DNA from: Paracoccus aerius
Lineage (GTDB): Bacteria > Pseudomonadota > Alphaproteobacteria > Rhodobacterales > Rhodobacteraceae
Length of the DNA: 64,000 nucleotides
Assembly: GCF_014656455.1 (NCBI RefSeq)
Contig: NZ_BNCL01000003.1
Span: 291,988 to 355,987, forward strand
Direction: 5' to 3'
Part shown: positions 1 to 10,311 of the stretch, in pieces
Layout: the number at the start of each line of letters is the position of its first letter
Numbering within the stretch: the first letter of the stretch is position 1
Translations under genes and position numbers: made by a program
The notes under the pieces: model-generated
Told to the model about the DNA's origin: nothing
The model's database searches: none
What the model saw: only the letters and a program-made list of their open reading frames with translations

Positions 1-1716
1 GATCGGCCTGCCGTCCGCAGTCATGCTGAACGCCACCGAGACCGACATCTGCTGCGCCTCGAGCGACAGCGCGCCTTCGTTCCAGCATTGGCGGATCGCG
101 GCACGGAAGGCGTCCTTCTCGGCCAGCGACAGGGGCTGGGCTTCGGACAGGCTGGACATGTCGATGCCGCCATCCAGGGGCGTGGGACGGATGGCCGAAG
201 GCGCAAGCTGCAGCGGCTCGGTAAAGCCACCCTGCGTGGCATCCGTGCCCTCGGCCCCGCCGCCCGCCATGGCCCCGGCCAGGGCCGCGGCCAGCGGGTC
301 CTGCGCGGCCGATGCGCCCGATCCACCCTCGATGGTCTGGCTGTTGCCGCCCGCCGCATCGCCGGTCGAGGCCGTGTCGGTCCCTTCGGCCCCTGCATTG
401 CCTTCCTGCGCCTCGCGCAGCGCATCCTCAAGCGCCTGCTGACGCGCGGCCTCGGCAGCGGCCCGTTCGGTCGCTTCGCGTTCCGCAGCCTCTCGCTCGG
501 CAGCGGCCTGGCGTTCTTCCTCGGCCCGCCGCTCGGCTTCCGCCCGGCGCTCGGCGGCCTCTCGCTCGGCGGCCTCGGCGGCGCGGCGTTCCTCGGCTTC
601 GCGGGCCTCGCGTTCGGCCGTGGCGCGACGCTCTTCGGCTTCACGTTCCGCTGCCGCGCGGCGTTCCTCCTCGGCGCGCCGTTCGGCTGCGGCCCGACGC
701 TCTTCTTCGGCGCGGGCCTGGGCCTCGCGGCGCTCTGCCTCGGCCTGACGTTCCGCTTCCTCGGCTTCGCGTGCCTCGGCGGCGCGACGTTCCTCGGCGG
801 CACGGGCTTCGGCCTCTCGCCGTTCCTCGGCCTCTCGCTCGGCTTGTTCCGCAGCCTCCCGCCGCTCCTGCGCCTCGCGACGCTCGGCGGCCTGACGATC
901 GGCCTCGGCTTCGGCAGCGGCCCGCTGGCGTTCCGCCTCGGCCTGCCGCTCGGCTTCTTCCGCCGCGGCTTGTTCGGCGCGGCGCGCTTCCTCGGCGGCC
1001 TCGCGCTCGGCCGTCAGGCGGCGTTCCTCGGCCGCGGCGGCGGCGCGCTCTGCCTCTTCGGCGGCAAGGGCGGCTTCGGCGGCAGCGCGGCGCTCGGCCT
1101 CCTGCTGGGCCAGCCGGGCATTGCGCTGTTCCACCAGCCCTTCGGGACGCTGCCGGGGCAGGGCTGACCGGTCCAAGGCCAGTTCGGACTGCGGCGCGGC
1201 AGGGGCGGCCCGGTCGGCCGCGGGTGCGGCAGGACGCGCAGGCTGGGCATCGGCCACAGGCGCATCGGTGGCGGCGGGCGTTTCCGGTGCGGCGTCGTCC
1301 GCCGTCTGGTTCTCGCTTAGCGCGCCCAGATCGGTCGCCACGGCAACCGGGTCGGGGCGGTCGAAATCGGACAGGTCGGGCTGCGCCTCGGACGTATCGG
1401 GACTGGTCAGGGCCTGCGCGGCGGCTTCAGCATCCGGGGCACTGGCACCGGCAGGCATCTGGCCTGCATCCTCCTCGGCGGCAGGGGCGGGCAGGGTGGC
1501 GACGGCGGTTGCATCGCGCCCGACGGGACCCGCGCCACGGGATGCGGCGGCCAGGGCTTCGAACTCGGCCCCGCTCATGGTGGCGACCTCGGTCGTGCGC
1601 AGGGGGGCCGAGGGCTGCGGGCGCAGGAACACCCCGCCCAGGATCGCCCACAGGATCAGCGCGCCATGCGCCGATCCCGAAACCCACCAACCGATGCGGC
1701 CCTCGCGGTCTTCCAT
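1..1716 (-). CDS. tolA: TolA, cell envelope integrity protein (3' end cut by window edge)
   Basis: Inner-membrane component of the Tol-Pal system that spans the periplasm and links TolQR to TolB/Pal during envelope constriction. The frame is open from an ATG at 1716 to the window edge (572 codons visible). It has a single N-terminal membrane segment (about residues 8-31), a Pro/Ala/Asp-rich linker, then a long Ala/Glu/Arg coiled coil (about 195-435) built of EAERRA- and AEEER-like repeats. The start of the C-terminal TolA/TonB-like domain follows from about residue 534 (FRAAIRQCWN, then VAFSMTADGRP). It starts 4 bases after the tolR stop. The stop codon and the last part of the C-terminal domain lie outside the window. 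The repetitive GC-rich coiled coil creates long false reading frames on the other strand. Confidence 0.9.
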   Translation of the reverse strand, partial: MEDREGRIGWWVSGSAHGALILWAILGGVFLRPQPSAPLRTTEVATMSGAEFEALAAASRGAGPVGRDATAVATLPAPAAEEDAGQMPAGASAPDAEAAAQALTSPDTSEAQPDLSDFDRPDPVAVATDLGALSENQTADDAAPETPAATDAPVADAQPARPAAPAADRAAPAAPQSELALDRSALPRQRPEGLVEQRNARLAQQEAERRAAAEAALAAEEAERAAAAAEERRLTAEREAAEEARRAEQAAAEEAERQAEAERQRAAAEAEADRQAAERREAQERREAAEQAEREAEERREAEARAAEERRAAEAREAEEAERQAEAERREAQARAEEERRAAAERRAEEERRAAAEREAEERRATAEREAREAEERRAAEAAEREAAERRAEAERRAEEERQAAAEREAAEREATERAAAEAARQQALEDALREAQEGNAGAEGTDTASTGDAAGGNSQTIEGGSGASAAQDPLAAALAGAMAGGGAEGTDATQGGFTEPLQLAPSAIRPTPLDGGIDMSSLSEAQPLSLAEKDAFRAAIRQCWNEGALSLEAQQMSVSVAFSMTADGRPI

Positions 1717-1720
1717 GGCG

Positions 1721-2176
1721 TCAGCCGTCCATCCTGGGCCCGCCGGTATCCGTCACCAGCACGATATCCGACAGCCCGGCCGCATTCAGCGCGCCCATGA
1801 CCTGCACCACGCGGGCATAGGGGATCGCCCCGTCCGCGCGCAGGAAAACCCGCTGGCTTTCACGGCTGGCGAGGATCTCGCGCAGCCGCGTGACGATCTG
1901 GTCCTGCGCCACCGGCGCGTCCATCAGCACCACGTCGCCATCGGCGGGGATCGAGATCACCAGCGGTTCTTCCGGTTCGGTCGGCACGGCGGTGGCTGCG
2001 GTCTGCGGCAGGTTCAGCGGCACACCCGCCGTCATCAAGGGTGCCGCCACCATGAAGATGACCAGCAGCACCAGCATCACGTCCACGAAGGGCGTGACGT
2101 TGATTTCGGACATCGGCGCGTTGCGGCGCCTGCCCCGGCCCTTGCGGCTGACCCGCTTGACGACGGCGCCCGACAT
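1721..2176 (-). CDS. tolR: TolR, Tol-Pal system inner-membrane protein
   Basis: ExbD/TolR family, 151 aa. A basic N-terminus (RKGRGRRR) precedes SEINVTPFVDVMLVLLVIF; the Asp at about residue 32 in the single membrane helix is the conserved proton-relay residue of the TolQR motor. A periplasmic domain follows. I chose the ATG at 2176 (MSGAVV) over an upstream in-frame ATG at 2227 because it lies 1 base after the tolQ stop and gives the normal family length. tolA follows after 4 bases, so tolQ-tolR-tolA is clearly one operon. Confidence 0.93.
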   Translation of the reverse strand: MSGAVVKRVSRKGRGRRRNAPMSEINVTPFVDVMLVLLVIFMVAAPLMTAGVPLNLPQTAATAVPTEPEEPLVISIPADGDVVLMDAPVAQDQIVTRLREILASRESQRVFLRADGAIPYARVVQVMGALNAAGLSDIVLVTDTGGPRMDG

Positions 2177-2177
2177 C

Positions 2178-2870
<693 letters not shown>

Positions 2871-3016
2871 CTTCACTGCCTTTTCGTCGTGATCCGTCAC
2901 GAATCCGGCCTTGGTCCTGGCCGGTTTGCGGGCCTTCTAGCGCCTTCCTAGCAAAGGTTGCAGCCCCTGGCTGCAACACAATGCCGTCACTGTCCGACAG
3001 GTGCGGCCCGCGCGCC

Positions 3017-3409
3017 TCAGTCAATGGCCAGGGCATGGGCCAGGGCACGGGGCAGCCGCACCGGCCGTCCCGCGCCGTCCAGGCAGGCCAGGGTGACCCG
3101 TGCCGCGAACAGCGCCTCGTCCCCGCGCCGGACGGTCTGGTCCACCACGATCCGCGCCGCGGTCATCTGGACCAGCCTGGTTTCGACCGCCAGAAGGTCG
3201 TCGAAGCGGGCGGGGCGCAAGTAATCGGCCTCGATCCGGCGGACGGCGAAGACATGGCCGCCGTCCTTCATCGCCACCTGGTCGATCCCCAAGTCGCGCA
3301 GCCAGTCCGACCGGCCTCGTTCGATGAACTTCAGGTAGTTTGCGTAATAGACGATCCCGGCAAGATCGGTGTCCTCGTAGTAAACCCGGACGAACATGCT
3401 GTGCGTCAT
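3017..3409 (-). CDS. ybgC: YbgC, tol-pal system-associated acyl-CoA thioesterase
   Basis: Hotdog-fold thioesterase, 130 aa. The N-terminal motif YYEDTDLAGIVYYANYLKF contains the catalytic Asp (about residue 15) and the Y-ANYL helix start typical of YbgC/FadM. It hydrolyses acyl-CoAs and is generally encoded at the head of tol-pal operons, as here, about 150 bases upstream of tolQ. Its ATG overlaps the stop of the upstream hypothetical gene (ATGA, 3406-3409), so translation is probably coupled. Confidence 0.92.
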   Translation of the reverse strand: MTHSMFVRVYYEDTDLAGIVYYANYLKFIERGRSDWLRDLGIDQVAMKDGGHVFAVRRIEADYLRPARFDDLLAVETRLVQMTAARIVVDQTVRRGDEALFAARVTLACLDGAGRPVRLPRALAHALAID

Positions 3410-3981
3410 GCGTTCCCCATTCTGGCCGCCAGACGCAGGGCATGGGCGGCATCCGTTGCCGCGACCGGCAGGACCGGATCATAGGCCGCCCGGATCAAGG
3501 CCGCCATCCCGGCCGAAGGGGCTATGTCGCGCGCGAAGGTCAGCGCGCAGCGCATGAACAGCGCCTCGGCCAGTTGCGCCGGGTGGCTTTCGGCCAGGGG
3601 GCCGGACATGCGCAGGAAGCCCAGGCAGGCGCGGATGCCGCCGTCTGCGTCAAAGCGGAACATCCGGTATTGGTCCGCATCCGCGTCCGCCAGCCGACCA
3701 GGAAGGCCCGGCGCATCGGTCAGCCGGTCCAGGTCAGGCACATCGGCCAGTTCCGCCCAATCCCGCACGAAGAACAGCATCAGGTTCGCCCCCATGTCAG
3801 GGTCCGTGTCCGCGAGGGGATGACGGGCATGGGCAAAGCCCGCGCGGATGGCGCCGCGAAAGATGTCGAGGCTTTCGTCGGCCAGCCCGAAGATCACCGG
3901 CGCAACCGGCCGCCCCCAGCGGGCGCAAAGGAATGTCCCGTCCGGCCGGGTGAACAGCGCGGCGATCTGCTCGGCGGTCAT
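3406..3981 (-). CDS. Conserved hypothetical protein upstream of ybgC
   Basis: 191-aa protein starting MTAEQIAALFTRPDG. I do not recognise a named family. It has no signal peptide or membrane segment. The composition is that of a soluble alpha/beta protein, with a short motif LCARWGRP near residue 20 and several conserved-looking aromatic/acidic stretches. Codon use matches its neighbours, and its TGA overlaps the ybgC ATG, so it appears to be the first gene of the tol operon. An in-frame upward extension to about 4800 runs antisense or out of frame through scoB and is not real. Function unknown. Confidence 0.75.
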   Translation of the reverse strand: MTAEQIAALFTRPDGTFLCARWGRPVAPVIFGLADESLDIFRGAIRAGFAHARHPLADTDPDMGANLMLFFVRDWAELADVPDLDRLTDAPGLPGRLADADADQYRMFRFDADGGIRACLGFLRMSGPLAESHPAQLAEALFMRCALTFARDIAPSAGMAALIRAAYDPVLPVAATDAAHALRLAARMGNA

Positions 3982-3990
3982 GACGTCCCT

Positions 3991-4062
3991 TCCTCTTCTG
4001 TGCCCAAGTATCCTGGGGGGAGTCGCCGAAACGGCGACGGGGGGCAAGGCCCCCCGCCGAGA
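3991..4062 (-). repeat. Dispersed intergenic palindromic element, copy A
   Basis: On the minus strand two GC-rich hairpins (a run of six G pairing with six C, and GTCGCC-GAAA-GGCGAC) are followed by CCCCCCAGGATACTTGGG and a purine-rich tail CACAGAAGAGG. The flank is shared with five other intergenic sites in this window. It lies just after scoB and just before the next minus-strand gene, so it may also end scoB transcription. Confidence 0.7.
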
Positions 4063-4082
4063 TTTCCGCCTTGCGCGGCGTC

Positions 4083-4723
<641 letters not shown>

Positions 4724-4724
<1 letters not shown>

Positions 4725-5437
4725 TACGCGGTCTCCTTCTTGCGGGTGGTGCGCTGTTCGATGCGCTTCTCGTGCGGACCCTGGACGATCCGGTGGACAT
4801 AGATGCCGGGCAGGTGGATCATGTCCGGGTCCAGGCTTCCGCGCGGAACGATCTCCTCGACCTCGGCCACGCAGACGCGACCGCACATGGCGGCAGGCGG
4901 GTTGAAGTTGCGGGCGGTCTTGCGGAACACCAGGTTGCCGGTGTCGTCGGCCTTCCAGGCCTTCACGATCGACAGGTCGGCCACGATGGCGCGTTCCAGG
5001 ATGTAGTCCTGGCCGTCGAAGGTCTTGACCTCCTTCCCCTCGGCGATGACCGTGCCGACGCCGGTCTTGGTATAGAAGCCGGGGATGCCGCAGCCGCCGG
5101 CGCGCATCCGTTCGGCCAGCGTGCCCTGCGGGTTGAACTCCAGCTCAAGCTCGCCCGACAGATACTGGCGCATGAATTCGGCATTTTCGCCCACGTAGCT
5201 GCTGATCATCTTCCTGATCTGGCGCGTGTCCAGCAGCTTGCCCAGTCCGAAGCCGTCCACGCCGCAGTTGTTCGAGGCGATGGTCAGGTCCTTGACCCCG
5301 CTTCTGACCAATGCGTCGATCAGCAGTTCGGGAATGCCGCAAAGGCCAAAGCCCCCGGCCGCGATCAGCATCCCGTCATGCAGCAGCCCCTCAAGCGCCG
5401 CGTCCGCAGTGGCGTAAACCTTTTTCGATCCTGTCAT
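4724..5437 (-). CDS. scoA: 3-oxoacid CoA-transferase subunit A
   Basis: Alpha subunit (237 aa) of the acetoacetate:succinyl-CoA transferase. The glycine-rich signature [15 protein letters not shown] (residues 25-39) is the CoA-transferase family 1 subunit A motif, and [11 protein letters not shown] and [14 protein letters not shown] are also typical. The start MTGSKKVYA at 5437 fits the family; an upstream in-frame ATG (5473) would add 12 unmatched residues. It is divergent from the LuxR-type regulator across about 100 bases, so that protein may control scoAB (inference). Confidence 0.93.
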
Positions 5438-5539
5438 TCTCCGCCCCAGTCGAATTGATGATCCCGACGGCACAGGCGCCGCCGCTTCGAGGAAAATCCT
5501 GTCGCATGGCCGCGGAATGCTCTATCCGTAAAAACACGT

Positions 5540-6142
5540 ATGCCGATAAGTAACGGTGCCATCATGCCAAGCCCCCGAACCCATGGTGCGACCAAGGATT
5601 ACGACGCCCTTGCCTTCCAGAACGCCCCCGACGCCACGCTGATTCTGGCGGACCGGGTAATCGTCAGGGCCAGCCTGATGGTGGAAACCGTCTTCGGCTG
5701 GACGCCGCAGGACCTGGAGGGCCAGTCGATGCAGGTCCTTTATCCCGGCCAGACCGACTTCCGGCTGGTGGGGGAACGGGCGCGAAAGGCCATGCAGGAC
5801 AACCCCTTCTACCAGGACGAACGATTCATGCGGCGCAAGAACGAACAGATCGTCTGGATGGAGGGCAGGGGCCGGACGATGGACCAGGACGATCCGCATC
5901 GCCTGGCGGTCTGGACCTATCGGCCGCTGGACAGCCCGGTGGCGGGCGGCGGCCCGCTGACGCCCACGGAAAAGCGCATCGCCCGCTATCTGGTCAACGG
6001 CTTCACCAGCAAGGAGATCGCCAAGTCGCTGGACTGTTCCCCCCGCACCGTCGAGGTCCATCGCGCCAACATGATCCGCAAGATGGGCGTGCGCAACAGT
6101 TCCGAATTGGTCGGAAGGCTGCTGGATGCCGGTGCAGGTTAA
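5540..6142 (+). CDS. LuxR-family transcriptional regulator with PAS-like sensor domain
   Basis: 200 aa. The N-terminal half (about residues 18-125: LILADRVIVRASLMVETVFGW to WMEGRGRTMD) resembles a PAS fold. The C-terminal half is a LuxR/GerE helix-turn-helix (LTPTEKRIARYLVNGFTSKE, then IAKSLDCSPRTVEVHRANM). No receiver domain or autoinducer-binding domain is seen, so the signal is unknown. It is encoded divergently from scoAB with about 100 bases between; regulation of ketone-body or polyhydroxybutyrate breakdown is plausible but not shown. The start could be the ATG at 5540 or the one at 5564. Confidence 0.8.
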   Translation: MPISNGAIMPSPRTHGATKDYDALAFQNAPDATLILADRVIVRASLMVETVFGWTPQDLEGQSMQVLYPGQTDFRLVGERARKAMQDNPFYQDERFMRRKNEQIVWMEGRGRTMDQDDPHRLAVWTYRPLDSPVAGGGPLTPTEKRIARYLVNGFTSKEIAKSLDCSPRTVEVHRANMIRKMGVRNSSELVGRLLDAGAG

Positions 6143-6226
6143 GATGCGGACGGCCCGGGCAGGTTCAGATGAACCGCCAACCGACCGGGCGCTGTGGCTG
6201 ACGCGCAACGCGCAGCCCTTGGAGGG

Positions 6227-6253
6227 ACCGGAGCGCAGCAGGCTGCGTCCGGT
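6227..6253. terminator. Hairpin between luxR-type gene and topA
   Basis: A 12-bp stem with one bulged G (ACCGGA-G-CGCAGC, loop AG, GCTGCG-TCCGGT) lies between two convergent genes. There is no clear T run on either side, so a terminator role is only likely from its position. The rest of the 176-base gap shows no gene. Confidence 0.4.
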
Positions 6254-6318
6254 TGGGCTGAGGGTCACTTCAGCAAGGTCGGGCAGCAGGTTCTGGACGG
6301 ACCCCGCTGCCCCGGCGA

Positions 6319-9033
6319 TCACGCCTTGCTTGATGCAGCCTTCGCCGCGCCTGTCTTCTTTGCGGCCGGCTTGGCAGCGGCAGGCTTCTTAGCCGTCGCT
6401 TTCTTTGCCGCCGTCTTGCCCGCGGGTTTGGCCGCGGGTTTGGCCGCGGTCTTCCGGGCGGGCGACTTGCCGGCCTTGGCGGTGATCAGTTCAAGCGCCT
6501 GCTCGACCGTCAGATCCTCGGGCGTGACATCGCGGGGCAGGGTGGCGTTCACCTTTTCCCATTTGACATAAGGGCCATAGCGCCCGTTCATCACCTGGAT
6601 CGCGCCGCCGCTGGGATGATCGCCCAACTCGCGCAGGGGTGCCGCGGCCGCTGCCCGTCCGCGGGTCTGCTTGGCCGCCAGAACCTCGACCGCGCGGTTC
6701 ATGCCTATGGTGAAGACTTCCTCCACGTCGGGCAGGTTCGCGTATTTCGAGCCGTGCTTCACATAGGGACCAAACCGGCCGATCCCGGCCTCGATCAGTT
6801 CGCCATCCTCGGGGTGGTGGCCCACCGGACGCGGCAGCGACAGCAGTTGCACCGCCCGGTCCAGATCCAGCGTCGCCGGGTTCCAGCCCTTGGGAAGCGA
6901 GGCGCGCGGCGGCTTCGGGTTCTCCTCGGTCGCCTCGCCTCGCTGGACATAGGGGCCGAAGCGCCCGGTCTTGAGGCTGATCGGGTCGCCATTATCCTCG
7001 CCCAGGATGCGGTCGCCCACGGCTTCCTCGCCGTCGGGGGACGAGATCGGGCGCGTATAGCGGCATTCGGGATAGTTCGAGCAACCGATGAAGGCCCCTC
7101 CCGACCGCGCCGTCTTCAGGTTCAGCCGTCCCGCGCCGCAGACAGGGCAAACGCGCGGATCGCCGCCATCGGCCCGCGGCGGATAGAGATGCGGGGCAAG
7201 GGCGTCGTCGATCGCGTCCAGAACCTCGGAAATGCGCAGTTCCGACGTGCCTTCAAGCGCCTTCGAGAAATCTTTCCAGAAGCGACCCAGAACCTCGCGC
7301 CAGACCAGGTCGCCTGCGCTGATCTCGTCCAGTTCGTTTTCCAGATCCGCCGTAAAGTCATAGCTGACGTAACGCGGGAAATACTTGGTCAGGAAGATCG
7401 TGACCAGCCGGCCCTTGTCCTCGGGGATCAGGCGGTTCTTGTCCTTGCGGACATATTCGCGGTCCTGGATCGTGGTGACGATGCTGGCATAGGTCGAAGG
7501 CCGGCCGATGCCCAGTTCCTCCATCCGCTTGACCAGCGTCGCCTCGGTATAGCGGGGGGGCGGCTGGGTGAAGTGCTGCCGCGCGGCAACGGCGGCCGTG
7601 TCGTTCAGCAGCAGGCCGGGGGCGGCGCGCTGTCCGGCAGGCGCGGCGGGAACCGGGTCGTCCTTTTCGCGCGCCTTGGCGAACTCGGCCTCGAAGGCCT
7701 TGCCGACCAGCTTCGCGGCCTCGCCCTGCTGGATCGCAGGAAGGCGGGCGCTGTCCTCGCCGTCGTCGTCGTCGCGGCCCTGGTCATAGACGCGCAGGAA
7801 ACCGTCGAACAGGATCACCTGGCCCGTCGCGCGCAGGCCGACCTGGGCGTCAGGGCTGGCGATCTCGACCGTGGTGCGCTCCATGCGGGCGGCTTCCATC
7901 TGGCTGGCGATGGTGCGCTTCCAGATCAGGTCATACAGTTTCCGCTGGTCGTCCGCCGTGACCTTCAACCTGTCGGGCGACAGCATCATGTCGGTCGGGC
8001 GGATGCATTCATGCGCTTCCTGCGCGTTCTTGGCCTTGTTCTTGTACATCCGCGGGCTGGACGGCACGTATTTGTCGCCGAACTTGGCCTTGATCGCGTC
8101 GCGGGCGGCATGGACGGCCTCGGGCGCCATGTCGATGCCGTCGGTCCGCATATAGGTGATCAGCCCCGCCTCATACAGACGCTGGGCCGCCGACATGCAG
8201 GCCTTGGCGCCCATGCCCAGCTTGCGGCTGGCTTCCTGCTGCAGGGTCGAGGTCATGAAGGGCGGCCAGGGATTGCGCGTCGCGGGCTTGGCGGCGACGC
8301 TGGTCACGCGCAGGTCGCGGCTGGCGACCGCGCTGACCGCCATGGCGGCCTTTTCCGCCGTCGGCAGGTCGAAGCGGTCCAGCTTCGCGCCCGCCAGCGA
8401 CACCAGCGTGGCGTCGTATTCCGCGCCGCCCGGAGTCGCCAGGCGGGCATGGACCGACCAGTATTCGCGGGCCTTGAAGGCCTCGATCTCCATTTCCCGG
8501 TCCACGATCAGGCGCAAGCAGACGGATTGCACCCGGCCCGCCGACTTCGCGCCCGGCAGCTTGCGCCACAGGACCGGGGACAGGTTGAAGCCCACCAGGT
8601 AATCCAGGGCGCGACGCGCCAGATAGGCATCGACCAGCGGCTGGTCGATCTGGCGGGGATTGGCCATGGCCTCGGTCACGGCGGTCTTGGTGATGGCGTT
8701 GAAGGTGACGCGGTTGACCTCGGCACCCTTCTTGAGCGCCGGGGACAGCGCCTCCAGCAGGTGCCAGGAAATCGCCTCGCCCTCGCGGTCGGGGTCGGTC
8801 GCCAGGATCAGGGTCTGGTCGTCCTTCAGCGCGTCCTTGATCGCCTTGAGGTGCTTGCGGCTGTCTGCCGCGACCTCCCATTTCATGGCGAAATCGTCGT
8901 TCGGATCGACGCTGCCATCTTTGGGGGGCAGGTCGCGGACATGGCCGAACGAGGCCAGCACGCGATAATCGCCGCCGAGGTATTTCTCGATGGTCTTGGC
9001 CTTGGCCGGGGATTCCACGACGACGACGGGCAT
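6319..9033 (-). CDS. topA: DNA topoisomerase I
   Basis: Type IA topoisomerase, 904 aa, relaxing negative supercoils. The N-terminal Toprim domain begins VVVESPAKAKTIEKYLG and contains the DPDREGEAIS acidic motif. The catalytic Tyr lies in ITYMRTDG at about residue 294. A C-terminal Cys4 zinc ribbon (CPVCG, then GCSNYPEC, from about residue 629) and further topoisomerase C-terminal repeats (GRFGPYV, three times) follow. The end is a Lys/Ala/Pro tail of about 45 residues, common in alphaproteobacterial TopA. GAGGTAAG precedes the ATG. dprA lies immediately upstream on the same strand, a common pairing. Confidence 0.97.
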   Translation of the reverse strand: MPVVVVESPAKAKTIEKYLGGDYRVLASFGHVRDLPPKDGSVDPNDDFAMKWEVAADSRKHLKAIKDALKDDQTLILATDPDREGEAISWHLLEALSPALKKGAEVNRVTFNAITKTAVTEAMANPRQIDQPLVDAYLARRALDYLVGFNLSPVLWRKLPGAKSAGRVQSVCLRLIVDREMEIEAFKAREYWSVHARLATPGGAEYDATLVSLAGAKLDRFDLPTAEKAAMAVSAVASRDLRVTSVAAKPATRNPWPPFMTSTLQQEASRKLGMGAKACMSAAQRLYEAGLITYMRTDGIDMAPEAVHAARDAIKAKFGDKYVPSSPRMYKNKAKNAQEAHECIRPTDMMLSPDRLKVTADDQRKLYDLIWKRTIASQMEAARMERTTVEIASPDAQVGLRATGQVILFDGFLRVYDQGRDDDDGEDSARLPAIQQGEAAKLVGKAFEAEFAKAREKDDPVPAAPAGQRAAPGLLLNDTAAVAARQHFTQPPPRYTEATLVKRMEELGIGRPSTYASIVTTIQDREYVRKDKNRLIPEDKGRLVTIFLTKYFPRYVSYDFTADLENELDEISAGDLVWREVLGRFWKDFSKALEGTSELRISEVLDAIDDALAPHLYPPRADGGDPRVCPVCGAGRLNLKTARSGGAFIGCSNYPECRYTRPISSPDGEEAVGDRILGEDNGDPISLKTGRFGPYVQRGEATEENPKPPRASLPKGWNPATLDLDRAVQLLSLPRPVGHHPEDGELIEAGIGRFGPYVKHGSKYANLPDVEEVFTIGMNRAVEVLAAKQTRGRAAAAAPLRELGDHPSGGAIQVMNGRYGPYVKWEKVNATLPRDVTPEDLTVEQALELITAKAGKSPARKTAAKPAAKPAGKTAAKKATAKKPAAAKPAAKKTGAAKAASSKA

Positions 9034-9126
9034 TCTTACCTCAGGGGACCTTGCGATGGGCCGGGAACATGGGTCGGGGGCCTGCCAGTGTCAACCTGCC
9101 GAAATCATCCGCCGCGTGTGCGCCCG

Positions 9127-10245
9127 TCAGCCAAGTGCCAGCCGCCCGCCCGGCACCCGCAGCAGCCGGCCCTGCAATTCCAGCGACAGGATCGCGGCGC
9201 TTGCCGTTGCGGCCGGCAGGCCCAGGTCGCGGATCACGTCGTTTTCATCCGAGGGCGAGGGGCCCAGGCGGGACAGGATTCGCGCCTCGATCTGCGCCGG
9301 ATCGGCGGGTTCGGGACGCGAGGCGGGGAACGCAGGTGGCTCGGCTATTCCGGCAAGCTCTGGTTCCCGGCCAAGCGCCGTGCAGACATCGGCCGAGTTG
9401 CGCACCAGGATCGCCCCGTCGCGGATCAACTGGTTGCAGCCGCCCGCGCGGGCGTCCATCGGATGGCCGGGCACCGCCATCACCTCGCGCCCCTGGTCGA
9501 GCGCGTTCTTGGCGGTGATCAGCGTGCCGGACCTGTGCGCGGCCTCGATCACCACAACGGCCAGGGACAGGCCCGACACGATGCGGTTGCGGGTCGGGAA
9601 ATGGCGCGCCTGCGGTTCCGTGCCGGGCGGCTGTTCCGAAACGAGCACGCCTTTTTCGACGATCTGCGCGGCCAGCACCACGTTTTCCGCCGGATAGATC
9701 ACATCGACCCCGCCCGCCATGACGGCCACCGTGCCCGTGGGCAGGGCCGCGTTATGGGCCGCCGTGTCGATGCCCCGGGCAATGCCTGCCACGACCGTAT
9801 GCCCGGCCTCGCCCAGTCCCGCCGCCATGCCGCGCGCCATGCGCAGCCCCAGGGACGATGCGTTGCGCGCGCCGATCACCGCGACCGGGTTCCTGGACAG
9901 CCAGGCAGGATCGCCGCGCACCCACAAGACGGGCGGCGCAGAGTCGATTTCGCGCAGCGCGGCCGGATAAAGGGGCGAATCGCAGCGGATCAGCCGCGCG
10001 CCCACCTTTCGCCCTGCGGCCAGTTCGGCGGCGGCCACGCCTTCGGGGCAGGCTTCGTAATCCGCGATCCCGGCGGCGGCAGCGATTTCGGGCAGGGCCG
10101 CAAGCGCGGCCCGTGCGTTGCCATGTTCGGCGATCAGCCGATGATAGGTCGCCGGCCCGACGCGGCGCGACCGGATCAGGCGCAGGACGCTGAGGTCGTC
10201 GTCCTGAACGCTGCGGCTGTCGAAAGGAAGATGCCCGGTATCCAT
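9127..10245 (-). CDS. dprA: DprA, DNA-processing protein
   Basis: 372-aa DprA/Smf protein, which loads RecA onto incoming single-stranded DNA in transformation. An N-terminal SAM-like region (about 1-65) precedes the Rossmann-like core: VAVIGARNASSLGLRMA near residue 120, GIARGIDTAAH, SEQPPGTEPQ, FPTRNRIVSGLS and VIEAAHRSGTLITA. A C-terminal winged helix (about 310-372) ends LLRVPGGRLALG. topA lies 93 bases downstream. No other competence genes are in the window. Confidence 0.95.
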   Translation of the reverse strand: MDTGHLPFDSRSVQDDDLSVLRLIRSRRVGPATYHRLIAEHGNARAALAALPEIAAAAGIADYEACPEGVAAAELAAGRKVGARLIRCDSPLYPAALREIDSAPPVLWVRGDPAWLSRNPVAVIGARNASSLGLRMARGMAAGLGEAGHTVVAGIARGIDTAAHNAALPTGTVAVMAGGVDVIYPAENVVLAAQIVEKGVLVSEQPPGTEPQARHFPTRNRIVSGLSLAVVVIEAAHRSGTLITAKNALDQGREVMAVPGHPMDARAGGCNQLIRDGAILVRNSADVCTALGREPELAGIAEPPAFPASRPEPADPAQIEARILSRLGPSPSDENDVIRDLGLPAATASAAILSLELQGRLLRVPGGRLALG

Positions 10246-10311
10246 GCTGCCTCCGGCCCTTGTCCGAGAATCAGCATTACGCCGCAGCGGTTAACAACTG
10301 GTTAGCGTCCT

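Noticed and set aside
88..1820. Long plus-strand frames opposite tolA (88-1167, 312-1820)
   Set aside because: They mirror the repetitive Ala/Glu/Arg coiled coil of TolA, and low-complexity Gly/Leu or Arg/Pro products are typical shadows.
3982..4082. Simple terminator of scoB only
   Set aside because: The hairpins are flanked by the GGATACTT-type sequence shared with five other sites, so I list it as a member of the dispersed family.
6616..10305. A 1229-aa plus-strand frame
   Set aside because: It runs antisense to topA and dprA, both strongly supported; it is a high-GC shadow.
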